Origin: an uncultured Pseudanabaenaceae cyanobacterium
GTDB taxonomy: Bacteria > Cyanobacteriota > Cyanobacteriia > Pseudanabaenales > Pseudanabaenaceae
Reading direction: 5' to 3'
Length of the DNA: 64,000 bases
NCBI GenBank assembly: GCA_937927915.1
Contig: CALGKB010000005.1
Span: 62,001 to 126,000, forward strand
In this document: in pieces, positions 1 to 7,522 of the stretch
Layout: every line of letters starts with the position of its first letter
Numbering within the stretch: position 1 is the first letter of the stretch
Notes under the pieces: generated by a model
The model's input: only the letters and a program-made list of their open reading frames with translations
The model's database searches: none
What the model was told of the DNA's origin: nothing
Made by a program: the position numbers and the translations under genes

Positions 1-123
1 TGGTCCCTGCCCCAGTTAGATTTTTCGCCGCCCAAAACAGATACCACCTATCGATATGTGCCTCCCCGCTCCCAGCCACCCCAGGACGACTGGCAAGAAC
101 CCTGGGATGACGATTGGGAATAG
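1..123 (+). CDS. C-terminal end of an unidentified protein (partial)
   Basis: The window opens inside an open frame that ends with TAG at 121-123. The visible 40 residues are rich in proline, aspartate and tryptophan and end in the acidic tail PWDDDWE. No domain can be recognised from so short a piece. It reads in the same direction as the aldolase gene that follows after a 72-base gap, which contains an A+T-rich promoter-like stretch. The start and identity lie outside the window. Confidence 0.6.
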   Translation, partial: WSLPQLDFSPPKTDTTYRYVPPRSQPPQDDWQEPWDDDWE

Positions 124-195
124 TCTATAGTGGAAAGTGTTAAATTATTCTAAAATTAGGGTAGCCTACGTCCACTTTCAGTTAGGAGAAATTTT

Positions 196-1278
196 ATGGC
201 TCTTGTCCCTTTACGTCTCCTGTTAGACCACGCGGCGGAGAACAACTACGGTCTTCCTGCCTTTAATGTCAACAATATGGAGCAAATTCAGGCCATCATG
301 CAGGCAGCCCACGAGACCGATAGCCCTGTAATTCTGCAAGCTTCTCGCGGTGCCCGTAAGTACGCAGGGGAAAACTTTTTAAGACATTTGATCTTGGCAG
401 CGGTGGAAACCTACCCCCATATTCCCATCGCTATGCACCAGGACCATGGTAACGAACCTGCCACCTGCTACTCCGCCATTAGACATGGGTTTACCAGTGT
501 GATGATGGATGGCTCCCTGGAAGCTGATGCGAAGACTCCTGCTAGCTACGAGTACAATGTCAATGTCACCCGCACGGTAGTAGAAGTTGCCCATGCTGTG
601 GGCGTGAGCGTGGAAGGGGAACTGGGCTGCCTTGGTTCTCTGGAAACTGGTATGGGGGACAAGGAGGACGGTCATGGTGCGGAAGGCAAACTCTCCCACG
701 ATCAACTGCTCACTGACCCCGACCAAGCGGTAGATTTCGTGGAACAAACGGGGGTAGATGCCCTGGCAGTAGCGATCGGAACTAGTCACGGTGCCTACAA
801 GTTCTCTCGCAAGCCCACGGGGGAAATCCTGGCGATGGATCGAATTGCGGAAATTCACCGCCGTCTGCCCAACACTCACCTGGTTATGCACGGCTCTTCC
901 TCTGTCCCTGAAGATTTAATTGCTCTCATTAACCAGTACGGTGGTAAGATTCCTGAGACCTACGGTGTGCCCATTGAGGAAATTCAGCGTGGTATTCAGC
1001 ACGGGGTGCGCAAGGTCAATATCGATACGGATAACCGTCTGGCAATTACCGCCGCTGTACGGGAGGCTCTGGCAAAAGCACCAGAGGAGTTTGACCCCCG
1101 CCACTTCCTGAAGCCCTCTATCAAGTATATGCAAAAGGTCTGTGCTGACCGCTATGTGGCTTTTGGGGCTGCCGGCAATGCTAGCAAGATCAAGCAAATC
1201 GGTCTGGATGAGTTCGCTACTCGCTACGCCAAGGGTGTCTATCCTGCGCCCAAACCCAAGGTAGTGGTAATGGCATAG
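196..1278 (+). CDS. fba: Class II fructose-bisphosphate aldolase, Calvin-cycle subtype
   Basis: This 360-residue protein is a zinc-dependent class II aldolase. It joins dihydroxyacetone phosphate with glyceraldehyde 3-phosphate, and in the Calvin cycle also with erythrose 4-phosphate, in the cytoplasm. The N-terminal [10 protein letters not shown] motif, the metal-binding HQDHGN motif at residues 81-86, GTSHGAYKF near 196-204 and VMHGSSSVP near 232 are all present, and the length is normal for the family. GGAGAA lies seven bases before the ATG. The gene faces apcD across a shared terminator hairpin. The glpX-type FBPase/SBPase of the same pathway lies 46 kb away in this window. Confidence 0.96.
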   Translation: MALVPLRLLLDHAAENNYGLPAFNVNNMEQIQAIMQAAHETDSPVILQASRGARKYAGENFLRHLILAAVETYPHIPIAMHQDHGNEPATCYSAIRHGFTSVMMDGSLEADAKTPASYEYNVNVTRTVVEVAHAVGVSVEGELGCLGSLETGMGDKEDGHGAEGKLSHDQLLTDPDQAVDFVEQTGVDALAVAIGTSHGAYKFSRKPTGEILAMDRIAEIHRRLPNTHLVMHGSSSVPEDLIALINQYGGKIPETYGVPIEEIQRGIQHGVRKVNIDTDNRLAITAAVREALAKAPEEFDPRHFLKPSIKYMQKVCADRYVAFGAAGNASKIKQIGLDEFATRYAKGVYPAPKPKVVVMA

Positions 1279-1287
1279 TTGTCCACA

Positions 1288-1316
1288 AGAGAGGGACCCG
1301 ATCGGGTCCTCTTTCC
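1288..1316. terminator. Bidirectional terminator between convergent fba and apcD
   Basis: An imperfect palindrome, AGAGGGACCC followed by GATC-like loop bases and GGGTCCTCTT, lies between the fba stop and the apcD stop. The stem is about 9 bp with one bulged G and is followed by a CTTTCCCTCTT tract. Its position between two convergent stop codons suggests a shared intrinsic terminator. Confidence 0.65.
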
Positions 1317-1319
1317 CTC

Positions 1320-1805
1320 TTACAGCATTGCTTGAATGACGTAGTCAAAGTAGGGTTCGGCTAGGAGGGCATCCTCTGCAGGCAAAAGAACAAGGGCGGC
1401 AGCCTTTAAGCACCGTATAGCATCTGCCATTCCCACCAGGGGCACGTTGAGGTTGTTGTACATCTCCCGCACACCGATAATGCCGATGTCTTCGATGGGC
1501 TTTTTGTCCCCCGCCAGAATACCGTAGGTGATCAGACGCAGATACCAGCCAAAGTCGCGGATACACTGGGCACGCTGCCTAGCGCCAGCAGCATTTCCCC
1601 CAGGGGCAATATATTCGGGGTGAATCTTCCACAGTTCTTCCGTTGCTTTTTTGACAATCTTTTCTTCGTTTTCTGTTAATACACTGACCACCCGTACCCG
1701 CTGTGCCCCCGTCTGGAGATAGTCCTTAATCGTTTGCAGCTCGTCTAGGGTGGGATAGCGCAGCTCATCGTCTGCCTGTAATATAACTTGAGTAATAACG
1801 CTCAT
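1320..1805 (-). CDS. apcD: Allophycocyanin alpha-B subunit (ApcD)
   Basis: This 161-residue phycobiliprotein carries the chromophore-attachment cysteine at position 81 ([12 protein letters not shown]). The start [18 protein letters not shown] and the end [11 protein letters not shown] resemble ApcD more closely than ApcA: the family's ApcD proteins begin with a near-identical [11 protein letters not shown] stretch. ApcD is a minor core subunit that acts as a terminal emitter of the phycobilisome, passing energy towards photosystem I. The gene stands alone, separate from any apcABC operon. A 131-base gap separates it from the divergent kinase gene. Confidence 0.93.
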   Translation of the reverse strand: MSVITQVILQADDELRYPTLDELQTIKDYLQTGAQRVRVVSVLTENEEKIVKKATEELWKIHPEYIAPGGNAAGARQRAQCIRDFGWYLRLITYGILAGDKKPIEDIGIIGVREMYNNLNVPLVGMADAIRCLKAAALVLLPAEDALLAEPYFDYVIQAML

Positions 1806-1936
1806 ATAATATAACGGTTAAAAACACTACCCCTCCTAGTTTACTCCCCTCCCCCCCATTTGCCAAATAATACGCTAGAGAGAAGCCAGCCCCTCCTCTG
1901 TGTGGCAAAATACATGAGATTCTTAATTATAGCCCA

Positions 1937-3040
1937 ATGGAACGCCCCGATCGCTTATTGGTAGTCGATGATGTCAGTGACAATATCCACCTAGTCCGTG
2001 CCATCCTAGCGGAGGAAAATTATCTCATCCTAGAGGCGCGCAATGGGCAACAGGCACTGGAGATGATTCCTAGGGAGCTGCCGGACCTCATTTTGTTGGA
2101 TGTAATGATGCCGGGGATGGACGGCTACGAGGTGACGCGGCGGGTGCGGGCGATGGAGAATATCCCTTTCATTCCCATTTTGTTGATTACTGCCTATGAC
2201 CAGCCCAGCGCTGTGCGGGGTTTGGATTTGGGGGCGGATGAATTTATCCGTAAACCAGTGGAGGCGGATGAGTTGGTGGCTAGGGTGCGCTCTTTGCTGC
2301 GCTTAAAACACAGTATTGCAGAGCGAGACCGCATTGAAAAACAGCGGCAGGATTTTGTCTATCGCTTGACCCATGATTTGCGTACTCCCCTGGTGGCGGC
2401 GGATAAGATGCTGGAATTGCTGCAGGAAGGGGTGTTAGGGGAAATTCCCCCCTCGGTCAAAGAAGCCCTGGCAGTAATGTCCCGCAGTAACAGGGATTTG
2501 CTGGAGATGGTCAACAAGCTCCTAGACATCTATCGCTACGAGTCGGGCAGTAAGACCCTCAATATGCAACCCATTGACCTAGGGGAACTCCTGGAACAGG
2601 TGATCAGCTCCCTGCATCCCATTGCTTTTTCCAAACAAATTGACCTCACTGTGCAGTTGCCCCCCCGCTCACCCGTAATTTACGGCGATCGCTTGGAGTT
2701 GATGCGGGTGTTTAACAATATCATTGGCAATGCCCTCAAGTTCACAGACAAAGGCAGTGTGGAGGTGAGGGTAGAGGTGCAAGAGGGGGAGACAGTGGTG
2801 GCAGTGCAGGATACGGGTCCGGGTATTTCCCCCCAGGAGCAAAAGTTATTATTCCAACGCTTCCAGCAGGGCAAACACCATAAGCAGGGGAGTGGGTTGG
2901 GACTTTATCTCTCCCATTACATTGTCAGTGCCCACGGTGGTAAAATCACAGTGCAATCCACCCCTGGTAGCGGTTCCTGTTTCTCTATCCATCTGCCCCA
3001 TGCTCACACCCCAAGTCTTGTACGAAACTCTGCTGGCTGA
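1937..3040 (+). CDS. Response-regulator/histidine-kinase hybrid (REC-HisKA-HATPase_c)
   Basis: The order of domains in these 367 residues is an N-terminal receiver, then a dimerisation/phosphoacceptor helix, then a kinase ATPase domain. The receiver has acidic residues D11-D12, phospho-acceptor D55 (LLDVMMPG) and K106 (IRKPVE). The H-box is RLTHDLRTPL with H146. The ATPase has an N-box (NIIGNALKFTDKGS), a G1 box (DTGPGIS) and a G2 box (GSGLGLYLSH). No transmembrane segment is visible, so this is a soluble kinase probably controlled by phosphorylation of its own receiver. Its 3' end overlaps the next gene by 41 bases. The partner regulator is not identified. Confidence 0.9.
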   Translation: MERPDRLLVVDDVSDNIHLVRAILAEENYLILEARNGQQALEMIPRELPDLILLDVMMPGMDGYEVTRRVRAMENIPFIPILLITAYDQPSAVRGLDLGADEFIRKPVEADELVARVRSLLRLKHSIAERDRIEKQRQDFVYRLTHDLRTPLVAADKMLELLQEGVLGEIPPSVKEALAVMSRSNRDLLEMVNKLLDIYRYESGSKTLNMQPIDLGELLEQVISSLHPIAFSKQIDLTVQLPPRSPVIYGDRLELMRVFNNIIGNALKFTDKGSVEVRVEVQEGETVVAVQDTGPGISPQEQKLLFQRFQQGKHHKQGSGLGLYLSHYIVSAHGGKITVQSTPGSGSCFSIHLPHAHTPSLVRNSAG

Positions 3041-3563
3041 TTACTCCAACCACCAGGACGCCATCGACCTCCTACGCCGCTATCGCCCCTATTTTGAACT
3101 TGTGCCCAGTTTGCGCCGTCCCGCTGAAAGTGTGATCAGTCTCCCCCTGCCAGTGGTGCGGGTAGTGCAGGTCAGCGATCGATCGAGTGTACATCAGCAG
3201 TTGAGCTGTGACATTGCTTTGTTGCTCTGTGACCCAGAGTGGAAAGTAAAAACAGACCATGAGATTTTTATCTTTATCCATCGCCCGGAGGAGGACTTTT
3301 CCGGCCTACTGACAAGATGGCGGCAGATTGAAATTCTAGTGGGGCAGGAATACTCCTGGGTCATGCCCTGGAAATATCGCCAGATCATCAGTGAAAAGGG
3401 CAGGTTGCATTTCCCCCTGTTTGTAACAATGACCTATACGCCAGAGCGCATCAGACGGGGACTGACGGGGGCGGGGCTACCCTTTGTGGATGTGAAAATG
3501 CCGGAGTTTCCCATTGCTACCCCCCCAGAGGAAATACCAGAGGCTACGGAAGAGCAAACTTAG
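3000..3563 (+). CDS. Hypothetical protein overlapping the kinase gene
   Basis: I do not recognise this 187-residue protein. The ATG at 3000 is chosen because the longer frame upstream lies wholly within the kinase coding sequence. Even so, the two genes overlap by 41 bases, which suggests translational coupling. The sequence is mixed alpha/beta with no signal peptide or membrane segment, and it ends in an acidic proline-rich tail (PPEEIPEATEEQT). Its 3' end overlaps the convergent Crp-family gene by 20 bases. A role linked to the kinase is possible from position alone. Confidence 0.75.
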   Translation: MLTPQVLYETLLADYSNHQDAIDLLRRYRPYFELVPSLRRPAESVISLPLPVVRVVQVSDRSSVHQQLSCDIALLLCDPEWKVKTDHEIFIFIHRPEEDFSGLLTRWRQIEILVGQEYSWVMPWKYRQIISEKGRLHFPLFVTMTYTPERIRRGLTGAGLPFVDVKMPEFPIATPPEEIPEATEEQT

Positions 3564-4197
3564 GGGTGAGGATGAAGCAGCGGTCTTTGTCGATGATCAA
3601 ACTCCCCTCACTCTGCAGTTGTCCTAGGAGACGGGTGACAGTGACGCGGGTACTGCTGATGGCGTTGGCGATGGTTTGATGGGTGAGACGGCAGGGCAAG
3701 CGCACTCCCTGGTCTACCTTTTGCCCCACTTCCCTATGCAGTAACCACAGAAAATGGCGTAGCCGTTCCTCTACCCGCTGAAAGTTGGCGATGGAGAGGA
3801 GGGCTTCCGTCTGCTGCTGACGATGGAGTAGATACCAAAATAGCCCTTGACTCAGTTTGGGGGAGTGAGCAATCTCTGTCACCGTCAGGCTCATTAGGTT
3901 TACTTCCGTCAGTGCCAGGGCATGGTAGGGAGAAAGAGTGGTGAGGGGCAGTCCGAAGGGCATGGAGGGGAGGGCAAAGCCCACGATCACTTCCTCCCCT
4001 TGGGCATGGAGGGTACTCAGTTGCACAATACCCCGATACACTACCCAAATCTGTCCCGGCTGTAACCCAATGCTTGTACCCGCTGCAAAGGGTTGTAAGT
4101 TCCGCCCTTGATAGACTTCTTCTAGGGAGCAGCGCCCCACTTCGGCAGTGTCTGTCCAGCTCTCCCGCAATACAGCATAGTAGTCCATAGGCGTCAA
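3544..4197 (-). CDS. Crp/Fnr-family transcriptional regulator
   Basis: The 217 residues contain an N-terminal cyclic-nucleotide-binding-like beta-barrel and a C-terminal winged helix. The recognition region is LTHQTIANAISSTRVTVTRLL near residues 173-193, closely resembling the NtcA type (STRVTVTRLL). A second ATG at 4188 would give a protein three residues shorter. NtcA itself usually shows a higher overall match, so I call only the family. The effector is unknown: the barrel lacks an obvious cAMP-binding cassette. The gene converges on the hypothetical gene to its left. Confidence 0.85.
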   Translation of the reverse strand: MTPMDYYAVLRESWTDTAEVGRCSLEEVYQGRNLQPFAAGTSIGLQPGQIWVVYRGIVQLSTLHAQGEEVIVGFALPSMPFGLPLTTLSPYHALALTEVNLMSLTVTEIAHSPKLSQGLFWYLLHRQQQTEALLSIANFQRVEERLRHFLWLLHREVGQKVDQGVRLPCRLTHQTIANAISSTRVTVTRLLGQLQSEGSLIIDKDRCFILTPKFALP

Positions 4198-4239
4198 AAA
4201 ATGCTAATGTCATCTTATCGGGGTTAGATTAAGGAAAAG

Positions 4240-4782
4240 TTAAGGATAGAGGTCGGCTTCCCCTAAAAGTTTGCCTGCCTGGTCTTTGGGGGAAAGGATG
4301 GGGTCGCTACAACCCCAGTCAATGCCTAAGGTGGGGTCACACCACAGAAGACAGCGATCGTGTTGGGGGGCGTAATAGTCTGTCGTTTTGTAGAGGAAGT
4401 CGGCGAATTCCGATCGCACGAGAAAGCCATGGCCAAAGCCGGGGGGAATCCACAGCATGCGCTTGTTTTCTGCCGAGAGAATTACACTCACCCACTGCCC
4501 AAAGGTAGGGGAGGAACGACGTAAATCCACGGCGACATCTAAAACTTCCCCCGTCACGACCCGCACTAGTTTGCCCTGGGGTTGCTGGATTTGGTAGTGA
4601 ATTCCCCGCAGCACTTTGTAGACCGATCGGGAGTGATTGTCCTGCACAAAAGTGTAATTTAAGCCCGTCAAATCGGCAAACTTTTGTTGATGAAAACTCT
4701 CTAAAAAGAAGCCGCGGGCATCACTAAAAACAGTGGGTTCCAGAATGAGGACATCGGGAATTTGGGTGGCAATTACTTGCAT
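4240..4782 (-). CDS. rfbC: dTDP-4-dehydrorhamnose 3,5-epimerase (RmlC)
   Basis: This 180-residue cupin-fold enzyme has the family signatures FFLESFHQQKF, the catalytic-histidine motif RGIHYQ and DVAVDLRRSSPTFGQW. WIPPGFGHGFLV follows. It epimerises dTDP-4-keto-6-deoxyglucose at C3 and C5 in dTDP-L-rhamnose synthesis, which feeds surface polysaccharides. The other rml genes are not adjacent, but a GT2 glycosyltransferase near 26 kb and a two-domain glycosyltransferase at 7.5 kb could use such sugars. The gene is divergent from the OmpR-type regulator with a 56-base gap. Confidence 0.93.
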   Translation of the reverse strand: MQVIATQIPDVLILEPTVFSDARGFFLESFHQQKFADLTGLNYTFVQDNHSRSVYKVLRGIHYQIQQPQGKLVRVVTGEVLDVAVDLRRSSPTFGQWVSVILSAENKRMLWIPPGFGHGFLVRSEFADFLYKTTDYYAPQHDRCLLWCDPTLGIDWGCSDPILSPKDQAGKLLGEADLYP

Positions 4783-4838
4783 AGAGGGAGAGGGATTAAA
4801 TATGTCACAATGACAGGATAGCGGATAATTGCCTCTCT

Positions 4839-5516
4839 ATGCCTGTGAGTGTACAAATTGTGGAAAGTAATTCCAGTTTGGGTTCTCTGCTGCGTTGGCA
4901 TCTGCAGGAGGCTAATTACAGGGTCTATCTCACAACAAATATACAACAGGCAAAGGAAGTGTTTGTCACAAAGTTGCCGGCGGTGATGGTTATTGATACG
5001 GATTTGGCGGACGGCAGTGGCATTGATTTATGTCGGTGGGTATTTCCTCAAAACCGCGCCGTGATCATGCTCATTTCCCACCAAACCAGGGAGAGTGATA
5101 TTGTCAAAGGGTTAGAAGCAGGGGCGGATGACTATCTCAAAAAACCCTTCGGCTTGGGGGAATTTCTTGCCCGTGTAGCTGTCTTAGCCCGCCGTGCCCG
5201 CCGCCTTGCCCCCCCCGCTATTCTAGAATTACCTAATCTGCACATTGACCTCATTCAACGAGTGGTGAAATTCCAGGGGAAAACGATCGATTTAACCCCC
5301 CAAGAATTTAGTTTGTTGTATGTTTTAGCCCAGGGGGGAGGAACAGCCCTCTCTCGCCAAGAATTGTTGCGGCGCGCCTGGGACGGCAGTGTCAAAAATC
5401 CCCGCACCGTTGATACCCATGTCCAATCCCTGCGCAAAAAATTAGACCCCCATCTCATTGTTACTGTCAGAAATGTGGGCTATGCCTTCAATTGTGTACC
5501 CAACCACAATAGATAG
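4839..5516 (+). CDS. OmpR/PhoB-family response regulator with atypical acidic pocket
   Basis: The 225 residues are a receiver domain (about 1-115) and a winged-helix DNA-binding domain (about 125-220, ending TVDTHVQSLRKKLDP and VRNVGYAF). Phospho-acceptor D53 and K102 are present. Where most receivers have two adjacent acids near residue 10, this one reads IVESNSS, so the second metal-binding acid is replaced by serine. Phosphorylation may be weakened or independent of metal. No kinase gene is adjacent. A promoter-like region for sulfite reductase follows. Confidence 0.9.
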   Translation: MPVSVQIVESNSSLGSLLRWHLQEANYRVYLTTNIQQAKEVFVTKLPAVMVIDTDLADGSGIDLCRWVFPQNRAVIMLISHQTRESDIVKGLEAGADDYLKKPFGLGEFLARVAVLARRARRLAPPAILELPNLHIDLIQRVVKFQGKTIDLTPQEFSLLYVLAQGGGTALSRQELLRRAWDGSVKNPRTVDTHVQSLRKKLDPHLIVTVRNVGYAFNCVPNHNR

Positions 5517-5599
5517 GAACACTAAGAATATATGCCTAGAGATAGCCAAAATATGTTAAGTAAAGTTTCTAAGTCGTAAGTGGGGCATTCAGGTTATCC

Positions 5600-5605
5600 T
5601 ATAAT
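5600..5605 (+). promoter_or_regulatory. Candidate -10 element upstream of sulfite reductase
   Basis: A perfect TATAAT lies 24 bases before the chosen ATG of the sulfite reductase gene. No good -35 hexamer is visible 16-18 bases upstream, so expression may depend on an activator. The leader would be only about 15-20 bases long. Confidence 0.45.
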
Positions 5606-5629
5606 TTCCTAATAATTTTGGCAAAGGAT

Positions 5630-7513
5630 ATGACGGATACGGTAAGACGCTCACGGGAAGAAGGGATCAAAGAACGGAGTCAGTTCCTCAAGGGGACATT
5701 GCCCATGGAAGTCAATGAACCTACCCCTGCCTTCAGCCGCGATGCGATGCAGATTCTTAAATTCCACGGTACTTACCAACAGCGGGACAGGGACCACAAG
5801 GGAGATGCCCCTTACTCCATGATGCTGCGAACCCGTACTCCTGCTGGGGTGGTTGCCCCTGAGCTGTATCTTACCCTCGATACCCTTGCCGATCGGTTTG
5901 CCAACGGCACGCTGCGGGTGACGGACAGACAGGGTTTTCAATTACATGGGGTACTGAAATCTGACCTCAAAACTGTTATTCGGGAAATTGTCCACCACAT
6001 GGGGTCAACTTTGGGTGCCTGTGGCGATGTCAACCGCAATGTCATGTGCCCGCCGCCTCCGTTCAAAAATGCTGCTGCCTACAACTATGCCCGTACCTAT
6101 GCCCGCAATATTGCTGACCTCCTGCGTCCCCAGACCTCTAGTTATTATGAAATCTGGTTAGACGGAGAAAAATTTGTCACGGCGGAAGCGCCGGAGGTCA
6201 CAGCTGCCCGCAATCAGCCCGGCAGGGGCAGGGTCAACACCAATATCCCTGACTGCCCGGAGCCAATCTACGGTGTCCATTACATGCCCCGCAAATTTAA
6301 GACTGCCTTGACGGTGCCAGGGGATAACTCTGTGGATTTGTTCACCAATGATTTGGGCTTGGTGGTGATTGTGGATGAGCAAGACCAACTACGGGGTTTC
6401 AATGTTTATGTGGGAGGGGGACTGGGACGTACCCACCGTGACGAACAAACGATCGTGCGCCTAGCAGACGGCATTGGCTTTGTCCCCGCCGATCGGGTCT
6501 ATGAAGTGGTGAAGGCAGTAGTAGCATTGCAGCGGGATCACGGGGACCGGCTCAACCGCAAACACGCCCGCTTGAAGTATTTGTTACATGACTGGGGGGT
6601 GGAGAAATTCAAACAAGTGCTCAAGGATTACTACCCCGATGACCTGGAACCCCTGGTGGAGCTGCCCCCCTTTACCTATCAGGATTACCTGGGTTGGCAT
6701 GAACAGGGGGATGGCAACAAGTTTTTGGGGATTGCTATTGAGAATGGCAGAATCGCCGATCGCAACGGCTGGCAGTTGAAAACAGCACTGCGGGAGATTA
6801 CGGAGCGCTTCCAGTTGACCATGCATTTGACTCCCCAGCAAAATGTCCTGTTGTGTGACGTTAGCCCTGATATTGAGCGGGAAGTGCAGCGTATCTTGAC
6901 CGAGCGGGGGGTGTTGATGCCAGAGGCGATTGATCCGATCGTGCGTCAGAGTATGGCTTGCCCGGCTTTACCGACCTGTGGTTTAGCGGTGACGGAGTCG
7001 GAACGGGTGTTGCCCAGTGTGCTGCGGCGCATTCGCGCTTTACTGGAAAAACTCAATCTGGGGCAGGAAAGTTTTGTGGTCAGGATGACGGGTTGTCCCA
7101 ATGGCTGTGCTCGCCCCTACATGGCGGAGTTGGGCTTTGTCGGCAGTGGGATCGGGGAGTACCAGGTATGGCTGGGGGGGACTCTCAACAGCACCAGGTT
7201 GGCGGAGCCATTTATCGATCGGATGCCCCTGGACAAATTAGAAGCCACCTTAGAGCCACTGTTTGTCTGTTTCCGCGAGGAACGGCAGCCAGGGGAGCTA
7301 TTTGGGGATTTCTGCGCCCGCAAGGGGATTGCCTACCTGCAGGAGTTTGCCCAGCACTATGTGCCCCCCAAGACCAAGGATATGCGCCATCGCGTTACTC
7401 TTTCTCCCCCGGTCTACGAACGCCTCAAGGAAGCTGCCCGCACCACCAACCGATCGATGAAGGAGCTGGTGGAAGCTGCCCTCAAGGAATACCTGAGCAA
7501 GCTCACTAATTAA
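5630..7513 (+). CDS. sir: Ferredoxin-sulfite reductase with a C-terminal ribbon-helix-helix-like tail
   Basis: The enzyme reduces sulfite to sulfide with six electrons from ferredoxin, using siroheme and a [4Fe-4S] cluster. With the ATG at 5630 the protein has 627 residues; a TTG at 5618 would add four. Cluster cysteines are C444 and C450 (CPALPTC) and C489 and C493 (CPNGC). The siroheme-domain motifs RQGFQLHGV and GACGDVNRN are present. After about residue 584 the fold is complete, and a further 43 residues (MRHRVTLSPPVYERLKEA, then KELVEAALKEYL) look like a CopG/Arc-type ribbon-helix-helix. Nothing adjacent belongs to sulfate assimilation; a DUF39 gene lies at 20-21 kb. Confidence 0.94.
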   Translation: MTDTVRRSREEGIKERSQFLKGTLPMEVNEPTPAFSRDAMQILKFHGTYQQRDRDHKGDAPYSMMLRTRTPAGVVAPELYLTLDTLADRFANGTLRVTDRQGFQLHGVLKSDLKTVIREIVHHMGSTLGACGDVNRNVMCPPPPFKNAAAYNYARTYARNIADLLRPQTSSYYEIWLDGEKFVTAEAPEVTAARNQPGRGRVNTNIPDCPEPIYGVHYMPRKFKTALTVPGDNSVDLFTNDLGLVVIVDEQDQLRGFNVYVGGGLGRTHRDEQTIVRLADGIGFVPADRVYEVVKAVVALQRDHGDRLNRKHARLKYLLHDWGVEKFKQVLKDYYPDDLEPLVELPPFTYQDYLGWHEQGDGNKFLGIAIENGRIADRNGWQLKTALREITERFQLTMHLTPQQNVLLCDVSPDIEREVQRILTERGVLMPEAIDPIVRQSMACPALPTCGLAVTESERVLPSVLRRIRALLEKLNLGQESFVVRMTGCPNGCARPYMAELGFVGSGIGEYQVWLGGTLNSTRLAEPFIDRMPLDKLEATLEPLFVCFREERQPGELFGDFCARKGIAYLQEFAQHYVPPKTKDMRHRVTLSPPVYERLKEAARTTNRSMKELVEAALKEYLSKLTN

Positions 7514-7522
7514 CGGGGTGGA

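Noticed and set aside
2892-2999. Upstream extension of the hypothetical gene that starts at 3000
   Set aside because: The extension lies wholly within the kinase coding sequence. ATG 3000 gives a simpler overlap.
6958-7509. A 183-codon open frame inside sulfite reductase
   Set aside because: It is a shadow in another frame of a strongly conserved enzyme. Its sequence is compositionally odd and has no start context.
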